Assembly: GCA_002305415.1 (NCBI GenBank)
Contig: DBQX01000128.1
Span: 1 to 22,206, forward strand
From: Actinomycetales bacterium UBA1383
Lineage (GTDB): Bacteria > Actinomycetota > Actinomycetes > Actinomycetales > Actinomycetaceae
Direction: 5' to 3'
DNA length: 22,206 nucleotides
In this document: positions 1-8,499 of the stretch, in pieces
How the letters are laid out: every line of letters starts with the position of its first letter
Numbering within the stretch: position 1 is the stretch's first letter
The notes under the pieces: model-generated
Database searches by the model: none
What the model was told of the DNA's origin: nothing
What the model saw: the letters and a program-made list of their open reading frames with translations, nothing else
Translations under genes and position numbers: made by a program

Positions 1-5
1 CACAA

Positions 6-96
6 GGGAGCCTCCCTCACGCCAGGGGGCCTGCTGGCGATCGCCACCTCCAACGGCGGCGGCGGGGGGAGCCTCCCTCACGCCAAGGGCCTGCTG
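6..96. repeat. Two-copy ~30-bp direct repeat upstream of ygfK
   Basis: Two copies of one sequence lie at 6-36 and 67-96. The first 18 bases, GGGAGCCTCCCTCACGCC, are identical, and both copies end in GGCCTGCTG after a short G-rich stretch that differs by one base in length and one substitution. The copies are offset by 61 bp and end about 80 bp before the ygfK start. Each also contains a small dyad (GGGA-GCC-TCCC). A tandem regulator-binding site for the operon is possible, but a local duplication with no function fits equally well. No gene is visible in 1-177. Confidence 0.6.
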
Positions 97-177
97 AATC
101 GGCCTCAGGTCCCTCGACACCGGCCCACCGAAGCGGGACGATCGGTAGATGACACGCCACAGCGAGGTGGAACCCTG

Positions 178-3100
178 ATGGGCGACGTGATGCGCCCCGT
201 CCCATTCGGCCGGCTGGTCTCCTGGGCCCTGGCCGAGTACCACGCGCACGGCTCGATCTTCGGGCTCGCCGCGGAGCACTTCTTCGTACCCGAGGCCAGC
301 CGCACCATCCGGGACCCGTTCGGGCACCACATCGCCACGCCGATCGGGCCCGCAGCCGGCCCCCACACCCAGCTCGCGCCGAACATCATCACAGCCTGGC
401 TGGCCGGCGCCCGCTTCATCGAGCTGAAGACCGTCCAGGTGATGGACGGCGAGGCGATGCGCCTCGCGGTCGCCAAGCCGTGCATCGACGCCCAGGACGA
501 GGGCTTCAACTGCGAGTGGTCCACCGAGCTCACCGTGGGCCAGGCGCTCACGGAGTACATCCACGCCCGTCTCGCGATCGCAGTACTGGCGATCGAACTG
601 GGGCTCGACGACGCCCTCGCCTTCAACGCCTCGGTCGGCTACGACCTGGCGGGCATCTCCGGTCCGCTCATCGACGGCTTCCTCGAGGGCCTGCGGGACG
701 CCTCCGCCACAGCGGCGTTCCGGGGCGCCATGGCCTGGCTCGCGGACAACCAGCACCTGTTCACCCACCTCGCCACCGCGGACCTCGATCGCCTCTCGCC
801 CCACATCAGCGACTCGGTCACCCTGTCCACCCTGCACGGCTGCCCCGCGGACGAGATCGAGCGGATCGCCACCCACCTCCTGGGCAAGGGGCTGCACACG
901 TTCGTGAAGTGCAACCCCACCATGCTCGGGTACGGCACCGCCCGCGGCATCCTCGACGACCTCGGCTACTCCCACCTCGTCTTCGACGACCACCACTTCC
1001 GGGGCGACCTCCAGTTCGACGACGCCGTTCCCATGTTCGCCCGCCTCGCCGAGCGGGCCACGGCGGCCGGCCTGACATTCGGGGTGAAGCTCTCGAACAC
1101 GCTGCCCACGGACGTGACGCGCGGTGAGCTGCCGGCCTCGGAGATGTACCTCTCGGGCCGCGCGCTGGCCCCGCTCACGCTCACCCTCGCGGCGCGGCTC
1201 TCCCATGCCTTCGCCGGACGCCTCCCCATTTCCTACGCCGGCGGCGCGGACGCCACGAACCTCGCCGGGATCCTGGGGACCGGCATCGCCCCGGTCACGG
1301 TGGCCACCACCCTCCTGAAGCCCGGCGGCTACGCCCGCCTCACCCAGCTGGCGCACCTCGCCACGGGCGCGATGCGCGACTCCGACGGCGTGGTGGACGT
1401 GGCTGCCCTCGACGGGCTCGTGGCACGCGTGCTCTCGGACGAGCGGGTGCACAAGCGGCACCGCGAGAAGGTCGGCTCCCGGAAGACCTCCTCCCCGCTC
1501 CCGCTCACCGACTGCTTCACCGCCCCCTGCGAGCACGGCGGCTGCCCCATCGAGCAGCAGATCCCGGAGTACCTCGCCCTCTCGGCCGCCGGCCGGCACG
1601 CCGACGCGTTCCGCCTCATCGCCCGGGACAACACCGCACCCACGATCACCGGGGTGCTGTGCTCCGAGCCGTGCCGGGCGCACTGCACCCGCGTGGACTA
1701 CGACACCGCGATCGACATCCGCGGCGTCAAGCTCGCCGCCGCGGATGCCGCACAGGAGGAGTTCATCGCCGCCACCGAGCCCGCCCCCCTGGCCACCCCG
1801 GCCCGGGTGGCCGTGATCGGCGCCGGCCCGGCCGGTATCGCGGCCGCCATGTTCCTTCGCCGGAACGGTGTCGCCGCAGAGGTCTTCGAGAAGCTGGACG
1901 GCCCCTACGGCATCGTCCGCCGCATCATCCCCACGTTCCGCATCACCCGCGAACAGATCGACCGGGACTACCACCTGGCGCTGGCCACGGGCGTGGAGTT
2001 CCACTTCGGCTGCGACCCGCACCACGACCTCGCCGAGCTCCGCACCCGCTTCGACCATGTGGTGGTGGCGACCGGGGCGTGGGGCCGCGGGGTGCCACCG
2101 GTCCGCGAGGGCGCCGGCCTCGTCCTCGACGCGCTGGAGTTCCTGTGGGATGCCCAGTCCGACGGCGGGGCGCACCTCGGGCGGCGCGTCGCCGTCGTCG
2201 GGGCGGGCGACGTGGCCATGGACTGCGCGCGGACGGCGCTGCGAACGCCCGGCGTGGAGCATGTCACGCTGGTGTACCGCCGGACCGAGCCGTTCATGCC
2301 CGCCGCCCAGGAGGACGTCAACGCGGTGAGATCCGACGGGATCGAGATCCGCGAACTCCTCGCGCCGGTGTCCTGGGACGGCAGCGTACTCCGGTGCGAG
2401 GTGACGGAGCTCGCCGGGTGGGAGGGTGCCCGGCGTGCCGCCCGCGGCACCGGGCGGTTCGTGGACCTCCCGTGCGACACCGTCATCGGGGCCACGGGTG
2501 CCACGATCGACCCCGCGCCGTACCACGCGAACGGCATCGCCACCGACGACCGGGGCAGGCCCCTGCTGGACGCGCATCTCCGGGCCACCGGCCTCGACGA
2601 GGTGTACGTCATCGGCGACGGCCGGCTCGGGCCGGACACGGTGGTGCGGGCGATCGCGGACGCCAAGGTGGCGGCCCGCGCGATCCTCCGGGCCCACGGA
2701 CTCCGCCCCGACTTCGATGCCACCCCCGCCGTCGTGGTCACCGCCCACGACGTGATCGTGGGCCGCCGGGGCGTGCTCGCCGGCCCCCTCGCGCCACCCA
2801 CGGAGGGCGAGCGCTGCCTCCGCTGCGACGAGGTCTGCGAGATCTGCACCGAGGTCTGCCCGAACCGCGCCAACGTGGCCGTGGCGGTCCCCGGCTTCGC
2901 GGACCCGCGCCAGATCGTCCACCTCGACGGGCTGTGCAACGAGTGCGGCAACTGCGGTACCTTCTGCCCGCACGCCGGGCTGCCCTACCGGGACAAGCTC
3001 ACCGTGTTCTGGACCCGCCAGGACTTCGACGACTCCCCGAACGCCGGGTTCCTCGCCGAGGGTGACGGCTACCGGGTCCGCCTGCCGGGCGGCGCGGTGG

Positions 3101-3225
3101 TCCACCACCGCGTGGGCGACGCGGACCTGCCGCACGAGCTGGAGGCCGTCCTCGCCGTGCTGGAGGCGGAGCACCCCTGGGTCCTCTCCCCGCTCTCGGA
3201 CCACCTGGAAGGAGTGGCGCCATGA
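178..3225 (+). CDS. ygfK: YgfK-type FAD/NAD(P)- and Fe-S-dependent oxidoreductase (putative selenate reductase subunit family)
   Basis: This 1015-residue protein follows E. coli YgfK along its whole length, from the MGDxMRPxPF start through GPAAGPHTQLA and FIELKTVQ to the C-terminal ferredoxin region. Residues 1-430 look like a dihydroorotate-dehydrogenase-type barrel (LSTLHGCP, GVKLSNT, ISYAGGA). Next comes a GltD-like Fe-S segment (C446, C451, C456, C495, C499, C503), an FAD-binding GAGPAG near 548-553 and an NAD(P)-binding GAGDVAMD near 675-682. Two 4Fe-4S-type clusters follow (C880-x2-C883-x3-C887-x2-C890-x3-C894 and C920-x2-C923-x2-C926-x3-C930). The start has a GAGGTGG ribosome site 7 nt upstream. 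It is the first gene of the operon and overlaps ssnA by 4 nt. The family name 'selenate reductase' comes from E. coli genetics. Here the neighbours suggest electron transfer in purine/pyrimidine ring metabolism, which is inference. Confidence 0.93.
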   Translation: MGDVMRPVPFGRLVSWALAEYHAHGSIFGLAAEHFFVPEASRTIRDPFGHHIATPIGPAAGPHTQLAPNIITAWLAGARFIELKTVQVMDGEAMRLAVAKPCIDAQDEGFNCEWSTELTVGQALTEYIHARLAIAVLAIELGLDDALAFNASVGYDLAGISGPLIDGFLEGLRDASATAAFRGAMAWLADNQHLFTHLATADLDRLSPHISDSVTLSTLHGCPADEIERIATHLLGKGLHTFVKCNPTMLGYGTARGILDDLGYSHLVFDDHHFRGDLQFDDAVPMFARLAERATAAGLTFGVKLSNTLPTDVTRGELPASEMYLSGRALAPLTLTLAARLSHAFAGRLPISYAGGADATNLAGILGTGIAPVTVATTLLKPGGYARLTQLAHLATGAMRDSDGVVDVAALDGLVARVLSDERVHKRHREKVGSRKTSSPLPLTDCFTAPCEHGGCPIEQQIPEYLALSAAGRHADAFRLIARDNTAPTITGVLCSEPCRAHCTRVDYDTAIDIRGVKLAAADAAQEEFIAATEPAPLATPARVAVIGAGPAGIAAAMFLRRNGVAAEVFEKLDGPYGIVRRIIPTFRITREQIDRDYHLALATGVEFHFGCDPHHDLAELRTRFDHVVVATGAWGRGVPPVREGAGLVLDALEFLWDAQSDGGAHLGRRVAVVGAGDVAMDCARTALRTPGVEHVTLVYRRTEPFMPAAQEDVNAVRSDGIEIRELLAPVSWDGSVLRCEVTELAGWEGARRAARGTGRFVDLPCDTVIGATGATIDPAPYHANGIATDDRGRPLLDAHLRATGLDEVYVIGDGRLGPDTVVRAIADAKVAARAILRAHGLRPDFDATPAVVVTAHDVIVGRRGVLAGPLAPPTEGERCLRCDEVCEICTEVCPNRANVAVAVPGFADPRQIVHLDGLCNECGNCGTFCPHAGLPYRDKLTVFWTRQDFDDSPNAGFLAEGDGYRVRLPGGAVVHHRVGDADLPHELEAVLAVLEAEHPWVLSPLSDHLEGVAP

Positions 3226-4541
3226 TCATCACGGGACGTGCCGTCATCACGGGAGACCCCGTCACACCGGTCGTACCGGCCGGGGCCGTGCTGGTGCGGG
3301 GCGGGACGATTCAGGCGGTTGGTCCCGCAGCCGACCTCCGCGCGGCCCACCCGGACGAGCCGGTCACGGACACCGGCCGGGTCATCCTGCCCGGCCTCGT
3401 CAACGCGCACACGCACGCCTACTCCGCCTACGCCCGCGGGATGGCGGTCCACTCCCCCACCCGGGACTTCGACGAGATCCTCGCCAACCTGTGGTGGGCG
3501 CTGGACCGGATGCTCGAACCGGAGGACGTCCGGTTGAACGCCACGACGACGTTCCTCGAGTCCGTCCGGTGCGGCGTCACCACGCTCTTCGACCACCACT
3601 CCTCCCCGCACGCCATCCCCGGCTCGCTGGACACGATGGCGGAGGCGGCCCGCGCCGTCGGGGTGCGGGCGTGCCTGTGCTACGAGACGTCCGACCGGGA
3701 CGGCGAGGAGGCGTTCGCGCAGGCCGTGGAGGAGAACGTCCGCTTCATGCGCGCAGCCAACACCGCGGACCAGCAGCAGGTGCGCGGCATGTTCGGCCTG
3801 CACGCCTCGTTCACGCTGTCCGAGGCGAGCCTCCTCCGCGTCGCGGAGGCAGCCGCCGGCGTGCCGGGTGGCTTCCACGTCCACGTGGCGGAGGGCCCCG
3901 GTGACCAGCGGCGGGCGCTCGCGGACGAGGGCCGCCGCGTCGTCGACCGGCTCGACGCCCACGGCATGGTCGGGCCCCAGTCCATCGCCGCGCACTGCAT
4001 CCACGTCACACCGGGCGAGATCGCGGTACTCGCCGAGCGGGGGGCGCGCGTGGTGCACAACCCGCACTCCAATCTGGGGAACGCCGTGGGGTTCGCCCCG
4101 GTGGTGGAGATGCTGCGCCGCGGCGTCCGCGTGGGCCTCGGCACGGACGCCTACACCGCGGACATGCTCGCGTCGATGCAGCTCGCGAAGATCGTGGCGA
4201 GCGGGTGGCGATTCGATCCGACGATCGGGTTCGGTGAGGCCGTGGACATGCTGTTCGTGCACAACCCGGCCCTCGCCTCCGCGGTGTTCGGGTGCGACAT
4301 CGGGGTGCTGCGCCCCGGCGCGGTGGCCGACCTCGTCACGCTGGACTACCGCCCGCCGACGCCGCTGGACGCGCGCTCCGGGTGGGGCCACGTCGTGTTC
4401 GGGATGAGCGGGCACCAGGTGGTCGACGTGATGGTGGGGGGCGAGTGGGTGCTGCGGGACCGCGAGTTGACCCGCCTCGACGAGGAGGCGGTCCTCGCGC
4501 GGTCCGCGGAGCGTGCCGAGCGGATCTGGGAGGAGTTGTGA
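3222..4541 (+). CDS. ssnA: SsnA-type putative aminohydrolase/chlorohydrolase (amidohydrolase superfamily)
   Basis: The 439-residue length matches E. coli SsnA (about 440). Metal-binding elements of the amidohydrolase superfamily are all present: HTH at 63-65, the FHVHVAEG strand with H219 and H221, HCIH at 258-261, and GLGTD with D309. The family resembles cytosine/guanine deaminases and chlorohydrolases and probably uses one divalent metal to hydrolyse a ring amine or amidine; the true substrate is not established. The ATG overlaps the ygfK stop as ATGA, so translation is probably coupled. In E. coli ssnA also directly follows ygfK, so this gene order is conserved. Only one base separates its stop from the next start. 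Identity is firm; the biochemical role is inferred. Confidence 0.92.
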   Translation: MIITGRAVITGDPVTPVVPAGAVLVRGGTIQAVGPAADLRAAHPDEPVTDTGRVILPGLVNAHTHAYSAYARGMAVHSPTRDFDEILANLWWALDRMLEPEDVRLNATTTFLESVRCGVTTLFDHHSSPHAIPGSLDTMAEAARAVGVRACLCYETSDRDGEEAFAQAVEENVRFMRAANTADQQQVRGMFGLHASFTLSEASLLRVAEAAAGVPGGFHVHVAEGPGDQRRALADEGRRVVDRLDAHGMVGPQSIAAHCIHVTPGEIAVLAERGARVVHNPHSNLGNAVGFAPVVEMLRRGVRVGLGTDAYTADMLASMQLAKIVASGWRFDPTIGFGEAVDMLFVHNPALASAVFGCDIGVLRPGAVADLVTLDYRPPTPLDARSGWGHVVFGMSGHQVVDVMVGGEWVLRDRELTRLDEEAVLARSAERAERIWEEL

Positions 4542-4542
4542 G

Positions 4543-5937
4543 ATGAGGCTGCTGCACGGCGGACACGTGGTCACCCCGGCCGGCGTGATCGAGGGCGGGT
4601 CGGTCCGGATCGACGGGGAGCGTATCGCCGAGGTCGGGCTGCTCGCGCCGAAGGAGGGCGAGGAGATCCTCGACTGCGCCGGCTGCTGGGTCCTCCCCGG
4701 CGGGGTGGAGTCCCACTGCCACCTCGACCTCGAGGCCGGGGCCGAACTCACCGCCGACGACTTCGCGACCGGAACCCGCGCCGCGCTCGCCGGCGGCACC
4801 ACCACCGTGCTCGACTTCGCCACCCAGTTCCACGGCCAGACGCTCGCGCACGGCTTCGACCGCTGGATGGCCAAGGCGGAGGGCAAGGCCGTGGCCGACT
4901 TCGGCTTCCACATGGCCATGACCGAGTGGAAGCAGGACTTCGCCGCCCAGATGGGCGAGATGCCCGGCCGGGGCGTCACCTCCTTCAAGCTCTACATGGC
5001 CTACCGCCACTCGATGATGGTGGAGGATGACGACATCCTCGCGGCGCTCACCGCCTCCGCCGGCTTCGGCGGCACGATCGGGTTCCACTGCGAGAACGGC
5101 CGCCTCATCGACGCCCTCGTGCAGCGGGCGCTCGCCGCCGGGCACACCACGCCCCACTTCCACGCCGCCACCCGGCCCGCCGTGCTCGAGGCCGAGGCCA
5201 TCGATCGGCTCGCGGTGATCGCGGGCCTCGCCGAGGCCCCGTTCTACGTGGTGCACCTGTCCTCCGCCCCCGGCCTCGCCGCGGTGGCGCGGGCGCGGGA
5301 GGCGGGGGGCGCCGTCGTCGCCGAGACGTGCCCGCAGTACCTGCTGCTCGACGTCGCCGCCTACGGGGGCCCCGACGACGACCGCCTCGAGTCGCGGGCC
5401 GTCGTCATGAGCCCGCCGCTCCGGACCGCCGCGGACCGGGAGGCCCTGTGGGCAGCACTGGCCGCCGGCGAGGTGCAGTTCGTGGGGACCGACCACTGCT
5501 CCTTCGACCTGCGGGGCCAGAAGGACAAGGCCACGGACTTCGCCCACACCCCGAACGGGGCGCCCGGCATCGAGCTCCGGATGGTGCTGCTGTGGTCCGA
5601 GGGCGTGGCGGCCGGCCGGATGGATCCCGTGCGGTACGCCCAGGTCACCGCCACCAACGCGGCGCGCTACTTCGGGCTGTATCCGCGGAAGGGCGCCCTC
5701 GTGGCCGGCGCGGACGCCGACGTCGTCGTCCTCGACCCGGGCACGAGGTGGACGGTCACGCGCGCGGCGCTGCACGAGAACGTGGACCACACCCCGTACG
5801 AGGGTCGGGAGGTGACCGGCCGGGTGCGGGAGGTGTTCCTCCGGGGGCACCACGCCGTCGTCGGGGGCCGGCTGGGGGACGAGCTTCCCACGGGCGAGTA
5901 CCTGCACTGCGGACCCCCCGACCTGTCGATCGCCTGA
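4543..5937 (+). CDS. hydA: Dihydropyrimidinase / D-hydantoinase family cyclic amidohydrolase
   Basis: This 464-residue protein has the full binuclear-zinc site of dihydropyrimidinases: H58-C-H60, K149 within SFKLYMAY (the lysine that is carbamylated), H182 in FHCEN, H238 in VVHLSSAPG and D317 in GTDHCSFD. Length is normal for the family. Such enzymes open cyclic imides or ureides (dihydropyrimidines, hydantoins) in the cytoplasm. An in-frame ATG at 4513 lies inside ssnA; the ATG at 4543 is preferred because it begins the usual MRLLHGGHVVTP strand and has AGGAG at 4531-4535. E. coli has the related hyuA in its ygfK-ssnA-xdhD neighbourhood, so it likely opens a ring made by the neighbouring redox enzymes. 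Allantoinase-like activity cannot be excluded. Confidence 0.93.
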   Translation: MRLLHGGHVVTPAGVIEGGSVRIDGERIAEVGLLAPKEGEEILDCAGCWVLPGGVESHCHLDLEAGAELTADDFATGTRAALAGGTTTVLDFATQFHGQTLAHGFDRWMAKAEGKAVADFGFHMAMTEWKQDFAAQMGEMPGRGVTSFKLYMAYRHSMMVEDDDILAALTASAGFGGTIGFHCENGRLIDALVQRALAAGHTTPHFHAATRPAVLEAEAIDRLAVIAGLAEAPFYVVHLSSAPGLAAVARAREAGGAVVAETCPQYLLLDVAAYGGPDDDRLESRAVVMSPPLRTAADREALWAALAAGEVQFVGTDHCSFDLRGQKDKATDFAHTPNGAPGIELRMVLLWSEGVAAGRMDPVRYAQVTATNAARYFGLYPRKGALVAGADADVVVLDPGTRWTVTRAALHENVDHTPYEGREVTGRVREVFLRGHHAVVGGRLGDELPTGEYLHCGPPDLSIA

Positions 5938-5946
5938 GAGGACCCC

Positions 5947-8499
5947 ATGGCCATCACCGTCAACGGGCACGAGTACGAGATCCCCGGCAGCAGGCCGCTG
6001 ATGACGTTCCTGCGCGAGGACCTGGGGCTCACGAGCGTGAAGCACGGCTGCGACGACGGGTCCTGTGGCTCCTGCATGGTGGTGGTGGACGGCAAGACCG
6101 TGAAGTCCTGCACCCGGGACGTCACCCGGTTCGAGGGCCGGATGGTGACCACTGCCGAGGGTCTCGACGCGCGCGAGCGCGAGGTGTACGTGTCCGCCTA
6201 CGAGCAGGAGGGCGCCGTGCAGTGCGGCTTCTGCATCCCCGGGCTCGTCATGGCGTCCAAGTCGCTGCTGGACAAGAACCCCGACCCCACCCGGGAACAG
6301 GTGGCCACGGCGATCCGGTCCAACCTGTGCCGCTGCACCGGCTACCGGATGGTGGAGGACGCGGTGCTGCGCGCCGGGCGCATCATGCGCGGCATGGAGG
6401 AGATCCCCCCGCCGCCGGAGCGGATCCGGATGTCCGACCGGGCGCCCCGCATCGACGCCGCCGAGAAGGTGCTGGGATCCGGCCTGTACGCCGACGACCT
6501 CCGCCTCCCCGGCATGGTGCACGCGAAGGCGCTGCGGTCGGCGCACCCGCGCGCGGTGATCGAGCGCCTCGACGTGACGGCGGCGCGCGCCCACCCCGCG
6601 TGCCTCGCGGTGCTGACGGCCGCGGACGTGCCGGAGCGGAAGATCGGGCACCTCGTCCACGACTGGGACGTGCTGCTCGCCGAAGGGGACACCACCCGGT
6701 ACGTCGGGGACGCCCTGGCGCTCGTGGTGTGCGAACGCGAGGAGGACCTCGACGCAGTGCTCGGCCTCATCGAGGTGGACTACACCGTGCTGGAGCCGGT
6801 CACCACTCCGGAGCAGGCGCTGGCCCCCGGCGCGCCGGAGCTCCACCCCGGGGGGAACATCCTCACCCACCAGCAGGTGAAGCGCGGGGACGCGGAGGCG
6901 AGGCTGGCGGACTCCGCGTTCACGGTGACGCACACGTTCCACACCTCCCGGCAGGAGCACGCCTTCCTGGAGCCCGAGTGCGCGGTGGCCCAGCCGTGGG
7001 GCGAGGGTGGGGTGGAGGTGTTCACCGGCGGCCAGGGCGTCTACGACGAGCAGCGCGAGATCTCGCGGATGCTGCGCCTGGCGCCGGAGCAGGTGCACTC
7101 CCACTCGATGCTCGTGGGCGGCGGGTTCGGTGGCAAGGAGGACATGAGCGTCCAGCACCATGCGGCGCTGGCGGCGTGGCACCTCGGCCGACCGGTGAAG
7201 GTGAGGTTCTCCCGCCAGGACAGCCTCGACTACCACGTGAAGCGACACCCGATGGACATCACCGTGACGCTCGGGTGCGACGCCGGCGGCCGCCTCACTG
7301 CGGCGAAGGTGCGGATCGTCGCGGACACCGGGGCGTACGCCTCCCTCGGTGGCCCGGTGCTGCAGCGCGCCGTCACGCACGCGGGCGGGCCGTACGACTA
7401 CCAGGACTTCGACGCCGAGGGCATCGCCGTCTACACGAACAACCCGCCCGCCGGCGCGTTCCGCGGCTTCGGGGTGGCGCAGTCCGCGTTCGCGATCGAG
7501 AGTGCCGTCACCCTGCTCGCGGAGAAGGCCGGCATCGACGCCTGGGAGTTCCGGTACCGCAACGTGGTCCGGCCCGGCGCGGAGCTGCCGAACGGGCAGA
7601 TCGCGGACGAGTCGGTGGGGCTGGCGGAGTGCCTGCGGGCACTGAAGCCGGACTGGGACGCCGATCCCCACGCGGGGCTCGCGGTGGCCTTCAAGAACTC
7701 CGGGCTCGGCATGGGCGTGCCGGACGTGGGCCGGGCGATCCTCTCGGTGGAGGAGGGGCGGGTACACATCCGCACCTCGGCCGCCTGCATGGGCCAGGGC
7801 ATCGCGCAGATGGCCCAGCACATGCTGTGCGAGACCGTGGACCTCCCCCCTGACCGGGTGGTGGTGGAGGCCCCGGACACCGAGCGCACCCCCGACGCCG
7901 GCACCTCCACCGCCTCCCGGCAGACGGTGTTCACCGGGGAGGCGGTACGGCGGGCGGCGGTCGGGCTGCGGGAGGCGCTGGAGGACGCCGGCTCCCTCGA
8001 GGCGCTGGAGGGGCGGGAGTTCGCGGGCGAGTTCGCCCCGCCCACGGACCCGCTCGGGTCCGAGAAGCCCAACCCGGTCAGCCACGTCACCTACGGCTAC
8101 GGGGCCCAGCTCGTGCACCTGGCCGAGGACGGGCGGGTCGCGAAGGTGGTCGCCGCCTACGACGCCGGCACGGTGGTGAACCAGCAGGCCTTGGTCGGGC
8201 AGATCGAGGGCGGCATCGTCATGGGGCTCGGCTACTCTCTCACCGAGGACTTCGTGGTGGAGGACGCCGTGCCGCGCACCACGTTCGGGAAGCTCGGGCT
8301 CCTCCGGTCCACGCAGGTGCCCCAGATGGAGGTCCACACCGTGACCGGGCCGGGGGTGCTGCCGTTCGCCTACGGCGCCAAGGGCGTGGGCGAGATTTGC
8401 CTCATCCCCACGGCCCCGGCGGTCGCGCACGCGTACTTCCGGCGCGACGGCATGGTGCGGGACTCCCTGCCGCTCGCGGGGACGTTCTACAAGCCGTGA
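5947..8499 (+). CDS. xdhD: XDH-like molybdenum hydroxylase, fused [2Fe-2S] and molybdopterin domains
   Basis: This 850-residue protein joins an N-terminal ferredoxin and 2Fe-2S domain (C35-x4-C40-x2-C43...C55; C93-x2-C96...C128-x-C130) to a molybdenum-cofactor domain from about residue 150. Residues equivalent to the xanthine oxidase active site are present: Q363 in TGGQG, E398 in GGGFGGKE, R506 in AFRGFG and the catalytic E816 in GAKGVGE. There is no FAD domain, and no FAD subunit gene nearby. Length and organisation fit the fused XdhD / selenium-dependent xanthine dehydrogenase-like group. Labile selenium at the Mo site is possible but cannot be read from sequence, and there is no in-frame TGA for selenocysteine. 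It lies 9 nt after hydA and overlaps the XdhC gene by 4 nt. Hydroxylation of a purine or similar heterocycle is the most likely activity. Confidence 0.9.
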   Translation: MAITVNGHEYEIPGSRPLMTFLREDLGLTSVKHGCDDGSCGSCMVVVDGKTVKSCTRDVTRFEGRMVTTAEGLDAREREVYVSAYEQEGAVQCGFCIPGLVMASKSLLDKNPDPTREQVATAIRSNLCRCTGYRMVEDAVLRAGRIMRGMEEIPPPPERIRMSDRAPRIDAAEKVLGSGLYADDLRLPGMVHAKALRSAHPRAVIERLDVTAARAHPACLAVLTAADVPERKIGHLVHDWDVLLAEGDTTRYVGDALALVVCEREEDLDAVLGLIEVDYTVLEPVTTPEQALAPGAPELHPGGNILTHQQVKRGDAEARLADSAFTVTHTFHTSRQEHAFLEPECAVAQPWGEGGVEVFTGGQGVYDEQREISRMLRLAPEQVHSHSMLVGGGFGGKEDMSVQHHAALAAWHLGRPVKVRFSRQDSLDYHVKRHPMDITVTLGCDAGGRLTAAKVRIVADTGAYASLGGPVLQRAVTHAGGPYDYQDFDAEGIAVYTNNPPAGAFRGFGVAQSAFAIESAVTLLAEKAGIDAWEFRYRNVVRPGAELPNGQIADESVGLAECLRALKPDWDADPHAGLAVAFKNSGLGMGVPDVGRAILSVEEGRVHIRTSAACMGQGIAQMAQHMLCETVDLPPDRVVVEAPDTERTPDAGTSTASRQTVFTGEAVRRAAVGLREALEDAGSLEALEGREFAGEFAPPTDPLGSEKPNPVSHVTYGYGAQLVHLAEDGRVAKVVAAYDAGTVVNQQALVGQIEGGIVMGLGYSLTEDFVVEDAVPRTTFGKLGLLRSTQVPQMEVHTVTGPGVLPFAYGAKGVGEICLIPTAPAVAHAYFRRDGMVRDSLPLAGTFYKP

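Noticed and set aside
1..177. Riboswitch upstream of ygfK
   Set aside because: The direct repeats do not match any riboswitch architecture I can recognise, and no conserved core or terminator is visible.
5328..7853. Long plus-strand open frame overlapping hydA and the hydroxylase
   Set aside because: Arg/Pro/Gly-rich shadow frame of two clear genes.
4336..8430. Very long minus-strand open frame (over 1300 codons) opposite hydA and the molybdenum hydroxylase
   Set aside because: Its sequence is rich in Arg, His, Gly and Pro with no domain, as expected for an antisense frame of high-GC coding DNA; the plus strand has complete, motif-rich enzymes.
5947..8499. Selenocysteine codon or SECIS in the molybdenum hydroxylase
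   Set aside because: There is no in-frame TGA before the end; selenium in this family is a bound cofactor atom, not selenocysteine.
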